Source of the DNA: Caulobacter sp. CCUG 60055 | GTDB lineage: Bacteria > Pseudomonadota > Alphaproteobacteria > Caulobacterales > Caulobacteraceae | Direction of reading: 5' to 3' | NCBI RefSeq assembly: GCF_022750545.1 | Contig: NZ_PUIC01000012.1 | Location: 35,279-99,278 of the forward strand | Length of the DNA: 64,000 nt | Shown: positions 42,538-51,557 of the stretch, piece after piece | How the letters are laid out: the number at the start of each line of letters is the position of its first letter | Position numbering within the stretch: the first letter of the stretch is position 1 | The notes under the pieces: model-generated | Database searches by the model: none | What the model saw: only the letters and a program-made list of their open reading frames with translations | Told to the model about the DNA's origin: nothing | Made by a program: the position numbers and the translations under genes

Positions 42538-44178
42538 TCAGAAGTCGGCGGAAAGTCGGAAGTGCAGGCGCGTGTCCCCCACCCGGGTGACCTGGCCCTT
42601 CTCCAGCGGCCAGCCGAAGTCGAGATCGCCCGACACGTGGTTGGCCAGCCGCAGACGCAGGCCCGCCCCGACGCTGAGCAGGCCGTAGGCGCTCCTCTGC
42701 TCGGCCAGCGGATCGCTCAGCGACACCTGGCCGCCGTCGACGAAGGTCAGCACGCGCAGGTCGTCGAACAGCCCCCGCCCCAGCCGCGCCAGCGACGGCG
42801 AGCGCAGCTCCAGCGTGCCGACCACGCCGTTGTCGCCGATCGCCTCGCTGACCAGATAGCCGCGCACCGAGCCGGCCCCGCCGATCGCCATCTGCTCGTT
42901 GGAGATCAGCGGCTCGTTCGAAACCTGGCCGTCGACGCTGGAATAGAGCTGCAGCCCCTTGGGCAGGTTCCACAGGTAGTTGACCCCGCCGCGGAGGTAG
43001 GCGAAGCCGCCGGTGGCCCGGTAGCGCTTGGTGTCGAACTGGCTGGGCGAGCTGCCCAGCCCGCGGAAGGCGAACGTCCCGGTCAGGTCGAAGCCGAGCA
43101 CGCCGCTGTCCCCGCTCAACGTGCCGGCGTAGCCCAACGCCAGCGGGAAATAGGTGATCGGCGCCCGGCTCACGCTGGCCGCCCCGCCGGCGGCCAGGAA
43201 GCGGGTGTCTTCCTTGAAGTCCTTGTAGGCCGCCGACAGGGTCAGCCGGTGATAGAGCCTGCTCGGCGCCGGCAGCGTCTTGGTCAGCACCCCGGTGACC
43301 GAATGGCCGTCGCCGAGCACGTTGGTCGACCCGACCGTGCTGACGTCGGAGTTGGACACCAGGCCGGTGACGTCCAGGCGCAGGGTGTTGCTGATCGGCA
43401 GGCCGTAGGAGGCGACATAGACCTCCGAGTCCTTCGGCCGCTGCGGCGCGATCGCGTAATAGGCCGACAACAAATGGCCCCGGCCCCACAGGTCGTCATA
43501 GCGCAGCGAGGCGGCCACACGGTCCTTGGTGGTGCTCTGGCTGTAGCGGTTGTTGAACTCCAGCGAGCCGTGCAGCGGCAGCTTGTCGTCGACCTTGAGA
43601 TCGACGTCGACCGTGCCGGGCTCGGCCCCGGCCTTCAACTGCGGCGTCACCTGCCGGTCCGAGGAACGGGTGTTGAACGCGATCAGGTCGGCCGAGAAGG
43701 CGTCGAGGTTCGGGACCGTCCCCGGCTTCACCTGCGGCAATCCCTCGAGCACGCGGTCCCGCGAGGTGTGTTTGCCGCCGCTGATCGCCACCTGGCCGAT
43801 CCGCGCCTCGGTCACGGCCAGCCGCACCCGGCCGCCGACCACGTTCTGCTGGGGGATCTCGACGAAGACCGTCTTCAGACCCTTGGCCTCGTAGGCTTTC
43901 TGCAGCGCCGCCCGGGCCTTCTCGACGTCGTCCAGGCTCTTGTCGGGGCCCAGGAACGGATACAGCGTCCGCTCGATCTCGGGGTCGCTCAGGGCGGTGT
44001 TGCCCTCGACGAAGTACTCGTTGATGTCGACGCGGCGCGACGCCGCGCCCTGCCCCGTTTCGGGGGCGGCCCCGGCCGCCTGCTCCTGCGCATGAACCGG
44101 CGCGACGGTCAGGCCGAGCGCGCTGGCGAGCAGCAGGACGCCCACTCCCTGGCGGCCAGGAGCAAGAGAGAACATCAT
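42538..44178 (-). CDS. Two-partner secretion transporter, ShlB/FhaC/HecB family (TpsB)
   Basis: 546 residues. Signal peptide ends near PVHAQ (about residue 30). POTRA domains at about 50-200 (VDINEYFVEGNTALSDPEIE, VRLAVTEARIGQVAISGGKH), then a 16-stranded barrel carrying the Omp85 features GSVRGYL and LTFVDGGQVS and ending LHFRLSADF. It exports the giant TpsA across the outer membrane. The ATG preceding MFSLAPGR is used; an upstream reading lacks a signal sequence. First gene of the TPS operon, behind an A/T-rich leader of 200 bp. Confidence 0.92.
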   Translation of the reverse strand: MMFSLAPGRQGVGVLLLASALGLTVAPVHAQEQAAGAAPETGQGAASRRVDINEYFVEGNTALSDPEIERTLYPFLGPDKSLDDVEKARAALQKAYEAKGLKTVFVEIPQQNVVGGRVRLAVTEARIGQVAISGGKHTSRDRVLEGLPQVKPGTVPNLDAFSADLIAFNTRSSDRQVTPQLKAGAEPGTVDVDLKVDDKLPLHGSLEFNNRYSQSTTKDRVAASLRYDDLWGRGHLLSAYYAIAPQRPKDSEVYVASYGLPISNTLRLDVTGLVSNSDVSTVGSTNVLGDGHSVTGVLTKTLPAPSRLYHRLTLSAAYKDFKEDTRFLAAGGAASVSRAPITYFPLALGYAGTLSGDSGVLGFDLTGTFAFRGLGSSPSQFDTKRYRATGGFAYLRGGVNYLWNLPKGLQLYSSVDGQVSNEPLISNEQMAIGGAGSVRGYLVSEAIGDNGVVGTLELRSPSLARLGRGLFDDLRVLTFVDGGQVSLSDPLAEQRSAYGLLSVGAGLRLRLANHVSGDLDFGWPLEKGQVTRVGDTRLHFRLSADF

Positions 44179-44360
44179 TGCGAACAACCCCGATACAAGG
44201 CGGCAAAACCCCGGCGAGATGAATATAATCCACACCAAGCTCTCAAATATTGAGATTTATTGGCGGATCTTCTCGCTAAACCCCTCTCTATAGAGTCATT
44301 GTGACACTAATATTTACACAGAACTCATCATTTTATTCTTTTTAAAGGCATCACATATCG

Positions 44361-44377
44361 AAAAAAGAGAATCTCTA
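44361..44377 (-). terminator. Short intrinsic terminator after the AraC gene
   Basis: On the minus strand AGAG-ATT-CTCT is followed by TTTTTT, 16 bp past the AraC stop. The stem is only 4 bp, so termination is likely partial. The following 180 bp up to tpsB are A/T-rich and probably hold the tpsB promoter. Confidence 0.4.
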
Positions 44378-44392
44378 TGGACAACAATACTT

Positions 44393-44920
44393 CTAATACT
44401 CGGAATCCGATCCTCCCTCGACCACAGCCCTCCTTCGCGTCAAGGACATCGGTTCGCCGAACCGGCGCGCATAGGCGCGGGCGAACACCTCGGGCGAACT
44501 GAACCCCAGGGCCGCCGCGATCTCCGCCTGGGTGCGCGCCTCGCGGTTGGTCAGCAGCCAGGCCCGCGCCTGGTCGAGGCGGGCGTTGACCACGAACCGG
44601 GCCAGCCGCTCGCCGGTCTGGGCCTGCACGGCCCGGCGCGCCGTGCTCTCGCTGACGCCGATGGCGGCGGCCAGTTCGGCCATGTCCAAGCGATGGTCGA
44701 GGTGGGCGGCGAGAAATTTGCGAAGGCGGCCGACGATGACTTCCGGCGCCGGGCCGGCGGACCGACCGTAGGCGCGAGCCGGCTTCGGCGCCTCGCCGTC
44801 GGCTCGCGCCTCGACGCGCCGCAGCGACGGGGCGCCCGCCGCGCCATACTCGTTGACCGGCGCAGCCCGAAAGCCGGCCTCGCCGTCGCAAGGGGGCTGG
44901 AAAGCAATCGCATTCGACAC
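44393..44920 (-). CDS. AraC family regulator lacking a ligand domain
   Basis: 175 residues. Residues 1-60 are low-complexity; the AraC double HTH occupies about 62-165 (DMAELAAAIGVSESTARRAV, then RTQAEIAAALGFSSPEVFARAYARRFGE). No effector/cupin domain exists, so it may respond to abundance or a partner. It lies between fecR and tpsB on the same strand and is the obvious candidate controller of the TPS operon. Confidence 0.82.
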   Translation of the reverse strand: MSNAIAFQPPCDGEAGFRAAPVNEYGAAGAPSLRRVEARADGEAPKPARAYGRSAGPAPEVIVGRLRKFLAAHLDHRLDMAELAAAIGVSESTARRAVQAQTGERLARFVVNARLDQARAWLLTNREARTQAEIAAALGFSSPEVFARAYARRFGEPMSLTRRRAVVEGGSDSEY

Positions 44921-44987
44921 TGGAAACGCCTCCTAAAAGGAAGTCGTCACCACCGGCGAAAACGCGAAACGTCTTTCCGAATTTTTC

Positions 44988-45971
44988 TCAGCTGAGAACG
45001 ACGATGCCGCCCGGAAGGCTGGTCACGCTGGCGTTGGCGACCTGGCGGATCTGCGCCACGGCCCGGTCGAGGCGGGCGAGCTGGAAGGTTCCGGTGATCG
45101 GGAAGCCCTTCAGCGCGCCGGCGGCCAGGATGATCTTGCCCGGCCGGTAGCGATTGATCTCCTCGACCACCTCGCCGAGGGGCTGGCCGCTGAAGACCAG
45201 CAGGCCGCGCCGCCAGGCCTCGACCCGATCGAGATCGACCGGAAGGACGTCCCGCCTGGACTGGCCGTCGAAGACGATCTGCTGGCCCGGGCTCAGTTCG
45301 GTGACCTGCTGATGGGCGACGACCTTCACGCTCCCCGCGAGGCAGGCGACGCAGGCGCCCGCGTCAAGCAGGCGGACGCTGAACCGCCCTCGCCGTCCGA
45401 TCGCTTCGCCCGCGCTGGTCGCGATGGCGACGGGACGCGCGGGGTCCGCCGCATCGACGGCGACCTCGCCGTCGACGAGTTCGAGGCGATAGTTCCGGGC
45501 GTCGTCCCTGCGCACGAGGCTCGTGCGGGTGTTGAGCTCGACGGCGAGGCCGTCGGCCACCTGGACGGTCCGACGCTCGCCGACGCGCGTGCGATAGTCG
45601 GCGCGAAGCTCGGCCAGCGAAGGCCACAGCCCGAGCGGCGGCCGCACGATCGCCGCTCCGGCGACCGAAGCGGCGGCGGCGGCCATGAACGCCCGCCTGC
45701 CCATGACCTCCCGACGCCGAGCCTTGGGCGCCGTCCGCCCCGCCTCGCCGACCGCGTCCTGTTCGACGATGGCGCGCCCCGCCTCGGCCAGCCGGCGGCG
45801 CAGCTTCACAGCGTCGCTCAGCGCCTGGGCGTGGGCCAGCCCCTGCGCGCGCCACCGCATCAGCGCGTCGGCTTCCTCCGAGGTCATTTCGCCCGAGCGG
45901 AGACGACAGACCCACGAGAAGGCCTCGCGAGCCAGCGCCTGCCGGTCGAAGCTGTCGTCGCGGTCGATCAT
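44988..45971 (-). CDS. FecR family anti-sigma/signal transducer
   Basis: 327 residues. N-terminal cytoplasmic DUF4880 segment (about 10-60, ALAREAFSWVCRLRSGEMTS), a transmembrane helix at about 93-112 (FMAAAAASVAGAAIV), the periplasmic FecR domain (about 125-225) and a C-terminal STN-like DUF4974 part (PLGEVVEEINRYRPGKI). It carries the outer-membrane signal to the FecI sigma encoded 58 bp upstream. Its periplasmic end would meet the separate STN protein of this locus rather than an N-terminal receptor extension. Confidence 0.92.
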   Translation of the reverse strand: MIDRDDSFDRQALAREAFSWVCRLRSGEMTSEEADALMRWRAQGLAHAQALSDAVKLRRRLAEAGRAIVEQDAVGEAGRTAPKARRREVMGRRAFMAAAAASVAGAAIVRPPLGLWPSLAELRADYRTRVGERRTVQVADGLAVELNTRTSLVRRDDARNYRLELVDGEVAVDAADPARPVAIATSAGEAIGRRGRFSVRLLDAGACVACLAGSVKVVAHQQVTELSPGQQIVFDGQSRRDVLPVDLDRVEAWRRGLLVFSGQPLGEVVEEINRYRPGKIILAAGALKGFPITGTFQLARLDRAVAQIRQVANASVTSLPGGIVVLS

Positions 45972-46029
45972 GGCCGCCTGAATCTATCGTGCCGCACCGG
46001 CGCCGCCATCCATGAACAAACTCTCCCCT

Positions 46030-46593
46030 TCATGATTTAGACGTCTCACGAGGCTCGGGAGCGAAATGGATTATCTTCGCCCTGCCGAACCGTTCGGCGA
46101 TCAGGTCGCCGGCCTTCTTCATCTCGATCTGGATCATCCGCATCGATAGACCGTAGCGCTCCGCCAGGTCGCGGTGGCTCGCCCCGTCCACCAGGGCGGC
46201 GAGGAACATCTCGCGCCGCCGCTGCGGCATCTCGTCCAGCACCTTGCGCAGCAGCTGCAGGTCCGACCGCGCCTCGGCGACCTCGGCGGGACCGGGCCGG
46301 TCGTCGGGCGTCTCCAGCGCCGCCTCGATGGCCTGGGTTTCGACGATGCTGAGCCGCCGCCGCTCGGTGCGGCGCCGCGAGTTGGCGACGTTCATCGCCA
46401 TGCGGAAGAGATAGCCCTTGGGATTGTGGATGGTCTCCACGCGTCCGCCTTCGCGCGCGAGCTGCAGGAAGGTGTCCTGCAGGGCGTCGCCCGCCGCGTC
46501 CGCCGAGCCGAGCCGAACCGCCAGGCGTCGGCGGAGTTCGTCGTACTCGTCGACGAACATCCGGCGCAGAGCCGTCCAGCTCGATTCCGACAC
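46030..46593 (-). CDS. ECF sigma factor, FecI-like
   Basis: 187 residues from a GTG start. Region 2 (SADAAGDALQDTFLQLARE, GYLFRMAMNVANSRRR) and region 4 (ASHRDLAERYGLSMRMIQIEM) are clear. Pairs with the FecR gene directly downstream, and lies 2 bp after the tonB stop. Expected targets are the receptor, STN and TonB genes here and perhaps the TPS operon. Confidence 0.9.
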   Translation of the reverse strand: MSESSWTALRRMFVDEYDELRRRLAVRLGSADAAGDALQDTFLQLAREGGRVETIHNPKGYLFRMAMNVANSRRRTERRRLSIVETQAIEAALETPDDRPGPAEVAEARSDLQLLRKVLDEMPQRRREMFLAALVDGASHRDLAERYGLSMRMIQIEMKKAGDLIAERFGRAKIIHFAPEPRETSKS

Positions 46594-46595
46594 CG

Positions 46596-47306
46596 TCAGA
46601 AGCCCCTCGCGCGCGTCATCGAACGCTCGGGATCGAAGCTGACGGGCAAGATGACGGCGAGCCTTTCCGGCAAGGGCGACGGGATGGCGGGCATGGGCTG
46701 GGCGCGCCAGACGGTCGCCACCGCCTCGTCGTCCAGTTCGGGCGCGCCCGAGCTGCCGGCGACCTGGACCGACAGGACGTCGCCTTGCCGGTCGATCGCC
46801 AGACGAATCAGCACGACGCCCGTCGGGCGCCGCCCGGCGGAAGCCGCCGGCGCGCGCCGATAGGCCGAGATGTGGTCGAGCAGCCGCCGCCGATACTCGT
46901 CGCTCGCCGACGGATCGACGGCCGTGGCCGGCGACGGCGCGGCCGTCTGAACCGCTGCTGCGGCGCCGGCGGCGGGCGGAGCGGGCGGCGATGACGACGG
47001 CCCCGACGAAGGCCGGCTCTCGGCCGCGGGCGTCGCATCGGCCCCCTTGTCCGGAGACCGCGCGCCGCGCGAAGGCGCCGTCGACGAAACCGGCTGCAGC
47101 GCCGAAACCAGGGTCACGCTGATTGCGGGGGCGGTGTCCGTCTCGGCCGTGCTGGCGCCGTGCTCGCCGCCTCGCGCCAGGGCGACGGCCGCCGCGAGAA
47201 CGGCGGCATGGACGCTCAGGGACAGAAGGGCGCCGGCCAGAACGGGGCGCTTAGGCGACCGGCGAGGTCGCTCCAGCGGATCTCCGACAGGGTCCAGTAA
47301 GCGCAT
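46596..47306 (-). CDS. TonB family protein of the receptor cluster
   Basis: 236 residues. N-terminal transmembrane helix (about 23-45, LAGALLSLSVHAAVLAAAVAL), a Pro/Ala/Ser-rich spacer, and a C-terminal TonB domain from about 150 with VVLIRLAIDRQGDVLSVQV and a final LPVSFDPERSM. An in-frame TTG lies 30 bp earlier; I prefer the ATG. It is the second TonB in this island; no ExbBD accompanies it, so it must share another complex, possibly the ExbB-fusion/ExbD pair of the TPS operon. Confidence 0.85.
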   Translation of the reverse strand: MRLLDPVGDPLERPRRSPKRPVLAGALLSLSVHAAVLAAAVALARGGEHGASTAETDTAPAISVTLVSALQPVSSTAPSRGARSPDKGADATPAAESRPSSGPSSSPPAPPAAGAAAAVQTAAPSPATAVDPSASDEYRRRLLDHISAYRRAPAASAGRRPTGVVLIRLAIDRQGDVLSVQVAGSSGAPELDDEAVATVWRAQPMPAIPSPLPERLAVILPVSFDPERSMTRARGF

Positions 47307-47430
47307 GTCGCACGGATACAGGGCTGGCTCGACCAAGTGTCAAGTCCCCGTTTGTAAAGACCTTTTTCGTGACGGATTGCGTCATGAAACGTGACATTTT
47401 CTAGAAGAGCGACCTTCGAACCCGGCCCGG

Positions 47431-48300
47431 TCAGAGCGCGACGACGGCGATCCGGATTGGTTGGGGCATATCCGCCGGCGGCGGCTGCTTGATCGTCGTC
47501 CCCTCCAGCGCGCGGCGTATGGCGGCGTCGAGCCTCGGCCGCCCTGTCGAGCGAAGGAGCTGCGCCTGCCGGACGCGGCCGTCAGCGTCGATCCAGATGT
47601 CGATCTGAAGGTCGAAGGTCCGCGCGCCGATCTCCTCGTCCCGCGCCAGGGCATGCTTGACCTCGCGCAGGACCTGATGGCCGTAGGCGCTGAAATCCGG
47701 CTTGCGCTCGGCGCCCGCCGGCAGGTCGACATGCAGCGTGTCGAGGACCATCACGCCGACGCGGCCGCCGCCCAGGTCGGCGACGTCGTCCCCGCCCCCC
47801 GCCGTCGCGTTCGCCGTGCTCGCCGCCAGCAGGGTGACGTCCTGGGGGCCGGTGTAACGGATCGCCAGATCGGCCCCGGCGATGAGCATCCTCAGCGCCG
47901 CCTCGGGAGTGAACAGGCCCACCACAGGCGCCGACCTTCGCCCGGCCGCCAGCCGGCTGTCGCAGATCACTTCGTTGCCGGTCACCGCGCTATAGGTCTG
48001 CAACGCGGCGGCCAACGGCTGAGCCGGGATGTTGAACAGCTGCACCTTGCGTTCCGTCGTCGAAGCGCCGGCTTCGGACGCCGACGCCCCAGGCGCGGCC
48101 GCATCCGCCGCGACCGCCAGCATCACGAGGAGGACCGCCAGCCTCAGGGCTGCGACGCCAGCCCGTCGCCGAGGCCCGCACACGTTACGGCGCCTCGAGG
48201 CTCCCGTCCGCGCAAACCCGCGCCCCTCGTCATGGACAACGCCGCAGGCCCGGCGGGCGGCGCACGGCGCCAAGCCCTTGAAGGTCTGGAATCGACCCAT
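47431..48300 (-). CDS. Stand-alone STN-domain protein with TonB-C-like C-terminus
   Basis: 289 residues. Export segment at about 50-70 (LRLAVLLVMLAVAADAAA). An STN (secretin/TonB short N-terminal) domain lies at about 85-150 (VQLFNIPAQPLAAALQTYSA). After a linker the C-terminus (about 205-289) resembles a TonB C-terminal fold (FDLQIDIWIDADGRVRQAQL, ending IRIAVVAL). STN is normally the signalling extension of a TonB-dependent receptor; here it is a separate periplasmic protein beside a receptor that lacks it. A GTG at 48183 with GAGG upstream would give a cleaner signal peptide and may be the real start. Confidence 0.8.
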   Translation of the reverse strand: MGRFQTFKGLAPCAARRACGVVHDEGRGFARTGASRRRNVCGPRRRAGVAALRLAVLLVMLAVAADAAAPGASASEAGASTTERKVQLFNIPAQPLAAALQTYSAVTGNEVICDSRLAAGRRSAPVVGLFTPEAALRMLIAGADLAIRYTGPQDVTLLAASTANATAGGGDDVADLGGGRVGVMVLDTLHVDLPAGAERKPDFSAYGHQVLREVKHALARDEEIGARTFDLQIDIWIDADGRVRQAQLLRSTGRPRLDAAIRRALEGTTIKQPPPADMPQPIRIAVVAL

Positions 48301-48401
48301 GCGGACGCTCGATCACCTCGTTAAGCCGGCTTATCGAGGGGACACTTAGCACCGAAACCGACGAAGGCGAGCATCGGCGGGCCGGGCGAACGCCCGCGTC
48401 G

Positions 48402-50330
48402 TCACCAGTCCACGCCCAGGCTGAGCTGCGCCACCCGGCCCGGAATGATGTCGTAGGCGCCGGCGCCGTAAAGGTCGTAGCCGTGGACGCCGCCGATGTT
48501 CGTCACCGCCAGCCGCAACTGCGCGGGGTGGGAGGCGATCGTGAAGGCGTAGCGCGAACCCAGGTCGACCAGCGTGCGCTCCGGAACGTGGACGCGGTCG
48601 TCGGTGCTGGCGGCGCGGCGGCCGAGATAGGTCGCGCCCGCGTCCAACGACACGCCCGCGATCCACGGCATGCGCCATTCGACGTTCAGGCCGAGACGGA
48701 CGCGAGGCTTATCGACCGGATCGGTCCCGACGAGCCCGAGACGCACGGCGGCGCCCTCGACCTTGGGGTCGCTCAGCACCGCGCCCGCCACGACGTCGAG
48801 GCCAGGCGCGGCCGCGCCCGAGAGGCTGAGTTCGACGCCCCGGTTCTCCACCGATCCGAGCAGGGTGAAACGATTGGCGGCGTCGAACTCGAAATAGGGC
48901 TTCTTCAGGTCGAACACCCCGGCGACGAGACGAAGCTTCGGCGACAACGCAAGGCGGAGCCCCGCATCGGCCTGCTCGGTCTTTATGGCGGGCAAGGGCT
49001 CGTTGCGGTTGGCGGCGCTGCTCGGCGCCGCGCCGCTGTCCTCCAGGCCGCGGGCGTAGCTGGCGTAGAGGTCGAGGCGCCGGTTGAGGTGGACCGCGCC
49101 GGCGAGGCTGTAGAGCCAGGGGTCGGCGTGGGTCGAGGCCGAGCTTCCGCCGGCGAGGCCGACATCCTTGGCGTAGTCGGTCTTCTGGAGGCTGACGCTC
49201 AGCTCGCCCACCCCGCGCCAGCGTCCCTCATAGGCGAGACCGACCGTGCCCTGGCGGATATGGTCGCGGTTCTGCGCCGAGAAGACGAAGGTCGGCCGAG
49301 GCGCCGCCTGGCGCTGGCCCAGCGCGATCGGGCCCAGGTCGATCACGTCGCCGCCGCCATAGGTCCGCTCGCGGTCGCGGCCGCGCAGGGTCAGCACGAT
49401 CTCGTGACGCCACGCCTCCCCGGCGAAGCTTCGCGACACGCGCAGCTCGCCGCTGGTCGAGGCATTGTAGGCGTGCGGATCGACGATCACGACCTGATCG
49501 GCTTGGCCGCCGGGGGTGAGGCTGGTGAGGAGGTTTGCGAACGCGATCGGATCGTCGCGCCCCGAACGGAACACCCCCGCCTCGACCCGCCATTCCGGGC
49601 CGGGCGCCCAGCGGCCCAGAATCCCGTAATTGTAGCGCTCGCTGCGGCTTTCGGCCCACAGGGGGCCGTTGAAACGGCGGCGCTCGATATGCGGCGGCAG
49701 GTAGTCGCCGGCCGTCAGGTAGAGGGGCGGCGCCTGCGAGGCGTAGACGTCCGCATGGCTCCAGAACGGCGTCAGTTCGAGCGAGTCCGCCGGCCGCCAG
49801 CGCAGGATCAGCGTCTCCGCCCGCGTGAGGTCGGTGGTGTCGTTGTAGTAGCTCTCGCGGTAGCCCGCGAAACCCGCACCCAGCGACAGCTTGTCCTCGA
49901 TCAGCGGGAGTTCGGCGTCGGACTCGGCCGTCAGGAACCCGTAGCTGTCCGCCGAGACGAAACCGCTGGCCTTGAAGACATCCCCGGGGCGCCGCAGCGC
50001 ATAGTCGACCACGCCGGTGGGCGCCGGGAACGGAAAGCCCTGAGCGGCGATGCCGACGCGGATGGTGGTCGCGCGCTGCAGGCGCGGCGAAGGTTGCCAC
50101 ACGGGATCGAAGTAGAGGCCGTCCAGGCGGGCGTTGCCGGCGTCCAGCGCCGAGAAGCCGCGGACATTGTCGGGATCGTAAAGGCCCACCGTCTCGCGGC
50201 CGACGCTGACGCCGAAGGCGTCTTCCGCGGCCTTGACCGCGTTCTCCGACGCACGCTGCGCCAGCGCGGGCGCGGCGGCGAACGACAGCAGGCCGACCAC
50301 GCCCCACAAGATCAAACGTCCAGACTGCAC
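48402..50330 (-). CDS. TonB-dependent outer-membrane receptor
   Basis: 642 residues from a GTG start. Signal peptide 1-25 (APALAQ). The plug begins directly (EDAFGVSVGRETVGLYDPDNVRGFSALDAGN) with no STN extension. The barrel runs from about 150 with paired aromatic strands and ends in AQLSLGVDW. It resembles siderophore-type receptors, but the ligand cannot be read from sequence. First gene of the receptor-STN-TonB-FecI-FecR series and divergent from a LysR gene. Confidence 0.9.
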   Translation of the reverse strand: MQSGRLILWGVVGLLSFAAAPALAQRASENAVKAAEDAFGVSVGRETVGLYDPDNVRGFSALDAGNARLDGLYFDPVWQPSPRLQRATTIRVGIAAQGFPFPAPTGVVDYALRRPGDVFKASGFVSADSYGFLTAESDAELPLIEDKLSLGAGFAGYRESYYNDTTDLTRAETLILRWRPADSLELTPFWSHADVYASQAPPLYLTAGDYLPPHIERRRFNGPLWAESRSERYNYGILGRWAPGPEWRVEAGVFRSGRDDPIAFANLLTSLTPGGQADQVVIVDPHAYNASTSGELRVSRSFAGEAWRHEIVLTLRGRDRERTYGGGDVIDLGPIALGQRQAAPRPTFVFSAQNRDHIRQGTVGLAYEGRWRGVGELSVSLQKTDYAKDVGLAGGSSASTHADPWLYSLAGAVHLNRRLDLYASYARGLEDSGAAPSSAANRNEPLPAIKTEQADAGLRLALSPKLRLVAGVFDLKKPYFEFDAANRFTLLGSVENRGVELSLSGAAAPGLDVVAGAVLSDPKVEGAAVRLGLVGTDPVDKPRVRLGLNVEWRMPWIAGVSLDAGATYLGRRAASTDDRVHVPERTLVDLGSRYAFTIASHPAQLRLAVTNIGGVHGYDLYGAGAYDIIPGRVAQLSLGVDW

Positions 50331-50450
50331 CGAAGGGCGCCCCGCGCTGACGAAGCCGACAGGATCGCGGCATCCGCGCCATGCTCTTGACGACCGGCGG
50401 CCCGTGGGACAATTCGGAACGCTGGCCAGATTGTTGAGGCAGGCTCAAGT

Positions 50451-51305
50451 ATGACCGCTCGCGCGTCCCTGACGCTTTCGCTGCCGGCGCTGCGCACCTT
50501 CGAGGCGGTCGCGCGCCTGGGCGGCCTCACCGCAGCGGCCGACGAGCTGGGTCTGACCGTCTCGGCGATCAGCCACCAGCTGCGCGGCCTGGAAGGCGCC
50601 ATCGGCCTTTCCCTGCTCCGCCGCCATGGACGGGGCGTGGCCCTCACCGAACGGGGCGCGGCGTTCGCCGCCGAGCTCGAACAGGCGTTCGCCGACATCG
50701 ACGTTGCGGTGGACCGCCTTCGCAGCGCGCGGCCGACCCTGACCGTCACCGTCCAGCCGTCCTTCGCGGCGCGGTGGCTGATGCCGCGCCTGCACCGCTT
50801 CGACGCCATCGCGCCCGGCGTGGACCTGCGGCTCTCCACGACGCCGCGTCTGGTCGAGCTTGGCCGCGAGCGCATCGACTGCGCGATCCGCCTGGGCCCG
50901 GGCGGCTGGCCCAACGTCGCCGCGCGGCTGCTGACGCCGCAGCGCGAGGGGCCGGTCGCGCGCGTCGGAGGGGGGCAAGACCCCGGCGCGATGCCGCGCA
51001 TCCTCCTGCAGGGCCGCGTCGATGAATGGGCCGCTTGGGCGGATCTTCCGACCGGAGCCGGGGCGCGGACGGTGTCCACGCGCGAACTGGTCGTGGAAGC
51101 CGTGCTGGCCGGGGCCGGCGTCGGCGTCCTCGACACCCTCATGATCGAGCCCGAGCTGGCGCGCGGCGAGGTCAGGCTGCTCGCCCCGCCGCGCCCGACC
51201 TCATGGAGCTACTACTTCGTGACGTCGCAGGACGAAGTGGTGAAGCCGATCGTGCGCCTGTTTGGAGACTGGCTGAGCGGCGAGGCCGCGCTTTCCTCGG
51301 CCTGA
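50451..51305 (+). CDS. LysR family transcriptional regulator, GcvA-like
   Basis: 284 residues. Winged HTH at 10-68 (LTAAADELGLTVSAISHQLR), then an effector domain with VQPSFAARWLMPRLHRF and ELVVEAVLAGAGVGVLD, like the GcvA/AmpR group. Divergent from the TonB-dependent receptor (120 bp gap), so the receptor is one plausible target. It is the last intact gene before the compositional break. Confidence 0.88.
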   Translation: MTARASLTLSLPALRTFEAVARLGGLTAAADELGLTVSAISHQLRGLEGAIGLSLLRRHGRGVALTERGAAFAAELEQAFADIDVAVDRLRSARPTLTVTVQPSFAARWLMPRLHRFDAIAPGVDLRLSTTPRLVELGRERIDCAIRLGPGGWPNVAARLLTPQREGPVARVGGGQDPGAMPRILLQGRVDEWAAWADLPTGAGARTVSTRELVVEAVLAGAGVGVLDTLMIEPELARGEVRLLAPPRPTSWSYYFVTSQDEVVKPIVRLFGDWLSGEAALSSA

Positions 51306-51314
51306 GGCCGGTCC

Positions 51315-51330
51315 GCCCGCCCACGCGGGC
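51315..51330 (+). terminator. Possible hairpin terminator after LysR
   Basis: GCCCGC-CCAC-GCGGGC begins 10 bp past the LysR stop. It lacks a U-run, so Rho-independent termination is uncertain. Confidence 0.3.
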
Positions 51331-51401
51331 CGCCCGCCTTGAATTCCGGCGCCGCCGTGATAGCCCTGACCGAAACATAACGACGTTCATGCAGTGTCGA
51401 T

Positions 51402-51557
51402 ATGAAGCTGGCGGCCCTGGCTGCGGCGCTCCTCGCTCTCCTGACGTCGGCGGCGGGCGCGCAGGCCGTCGGCAAGACGGTGGACGCCGCCGATCTCATG
51501 GACCTGAAGGGGTCGACAGCGCACGGATATCGCCGGACGGCGTCGACAAGGTCATGA
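51402..51557 (+). pseudogene. Decayed N-terminus of an exported S9-type peptidase
   Basis: 51 codons. A clear signal peptide (MKLAALAAALLALLTSAAGAQA) is followed by VDAADLMDLKG, then the frame is lost at an AAGGGG run. In the +1 frame the sequence goes on as VDSARISPDG, the conserved start of prolyl-oligopeptidase/TolB-like propeller proteins. After about 50 more bases all similarity ends and the base composition changes. I read this as a frameshifted, 3'-truncated relic cut off by a rearrangement. A genuine 51-residue secreted peptide is less likely. Confidence 0.55.
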
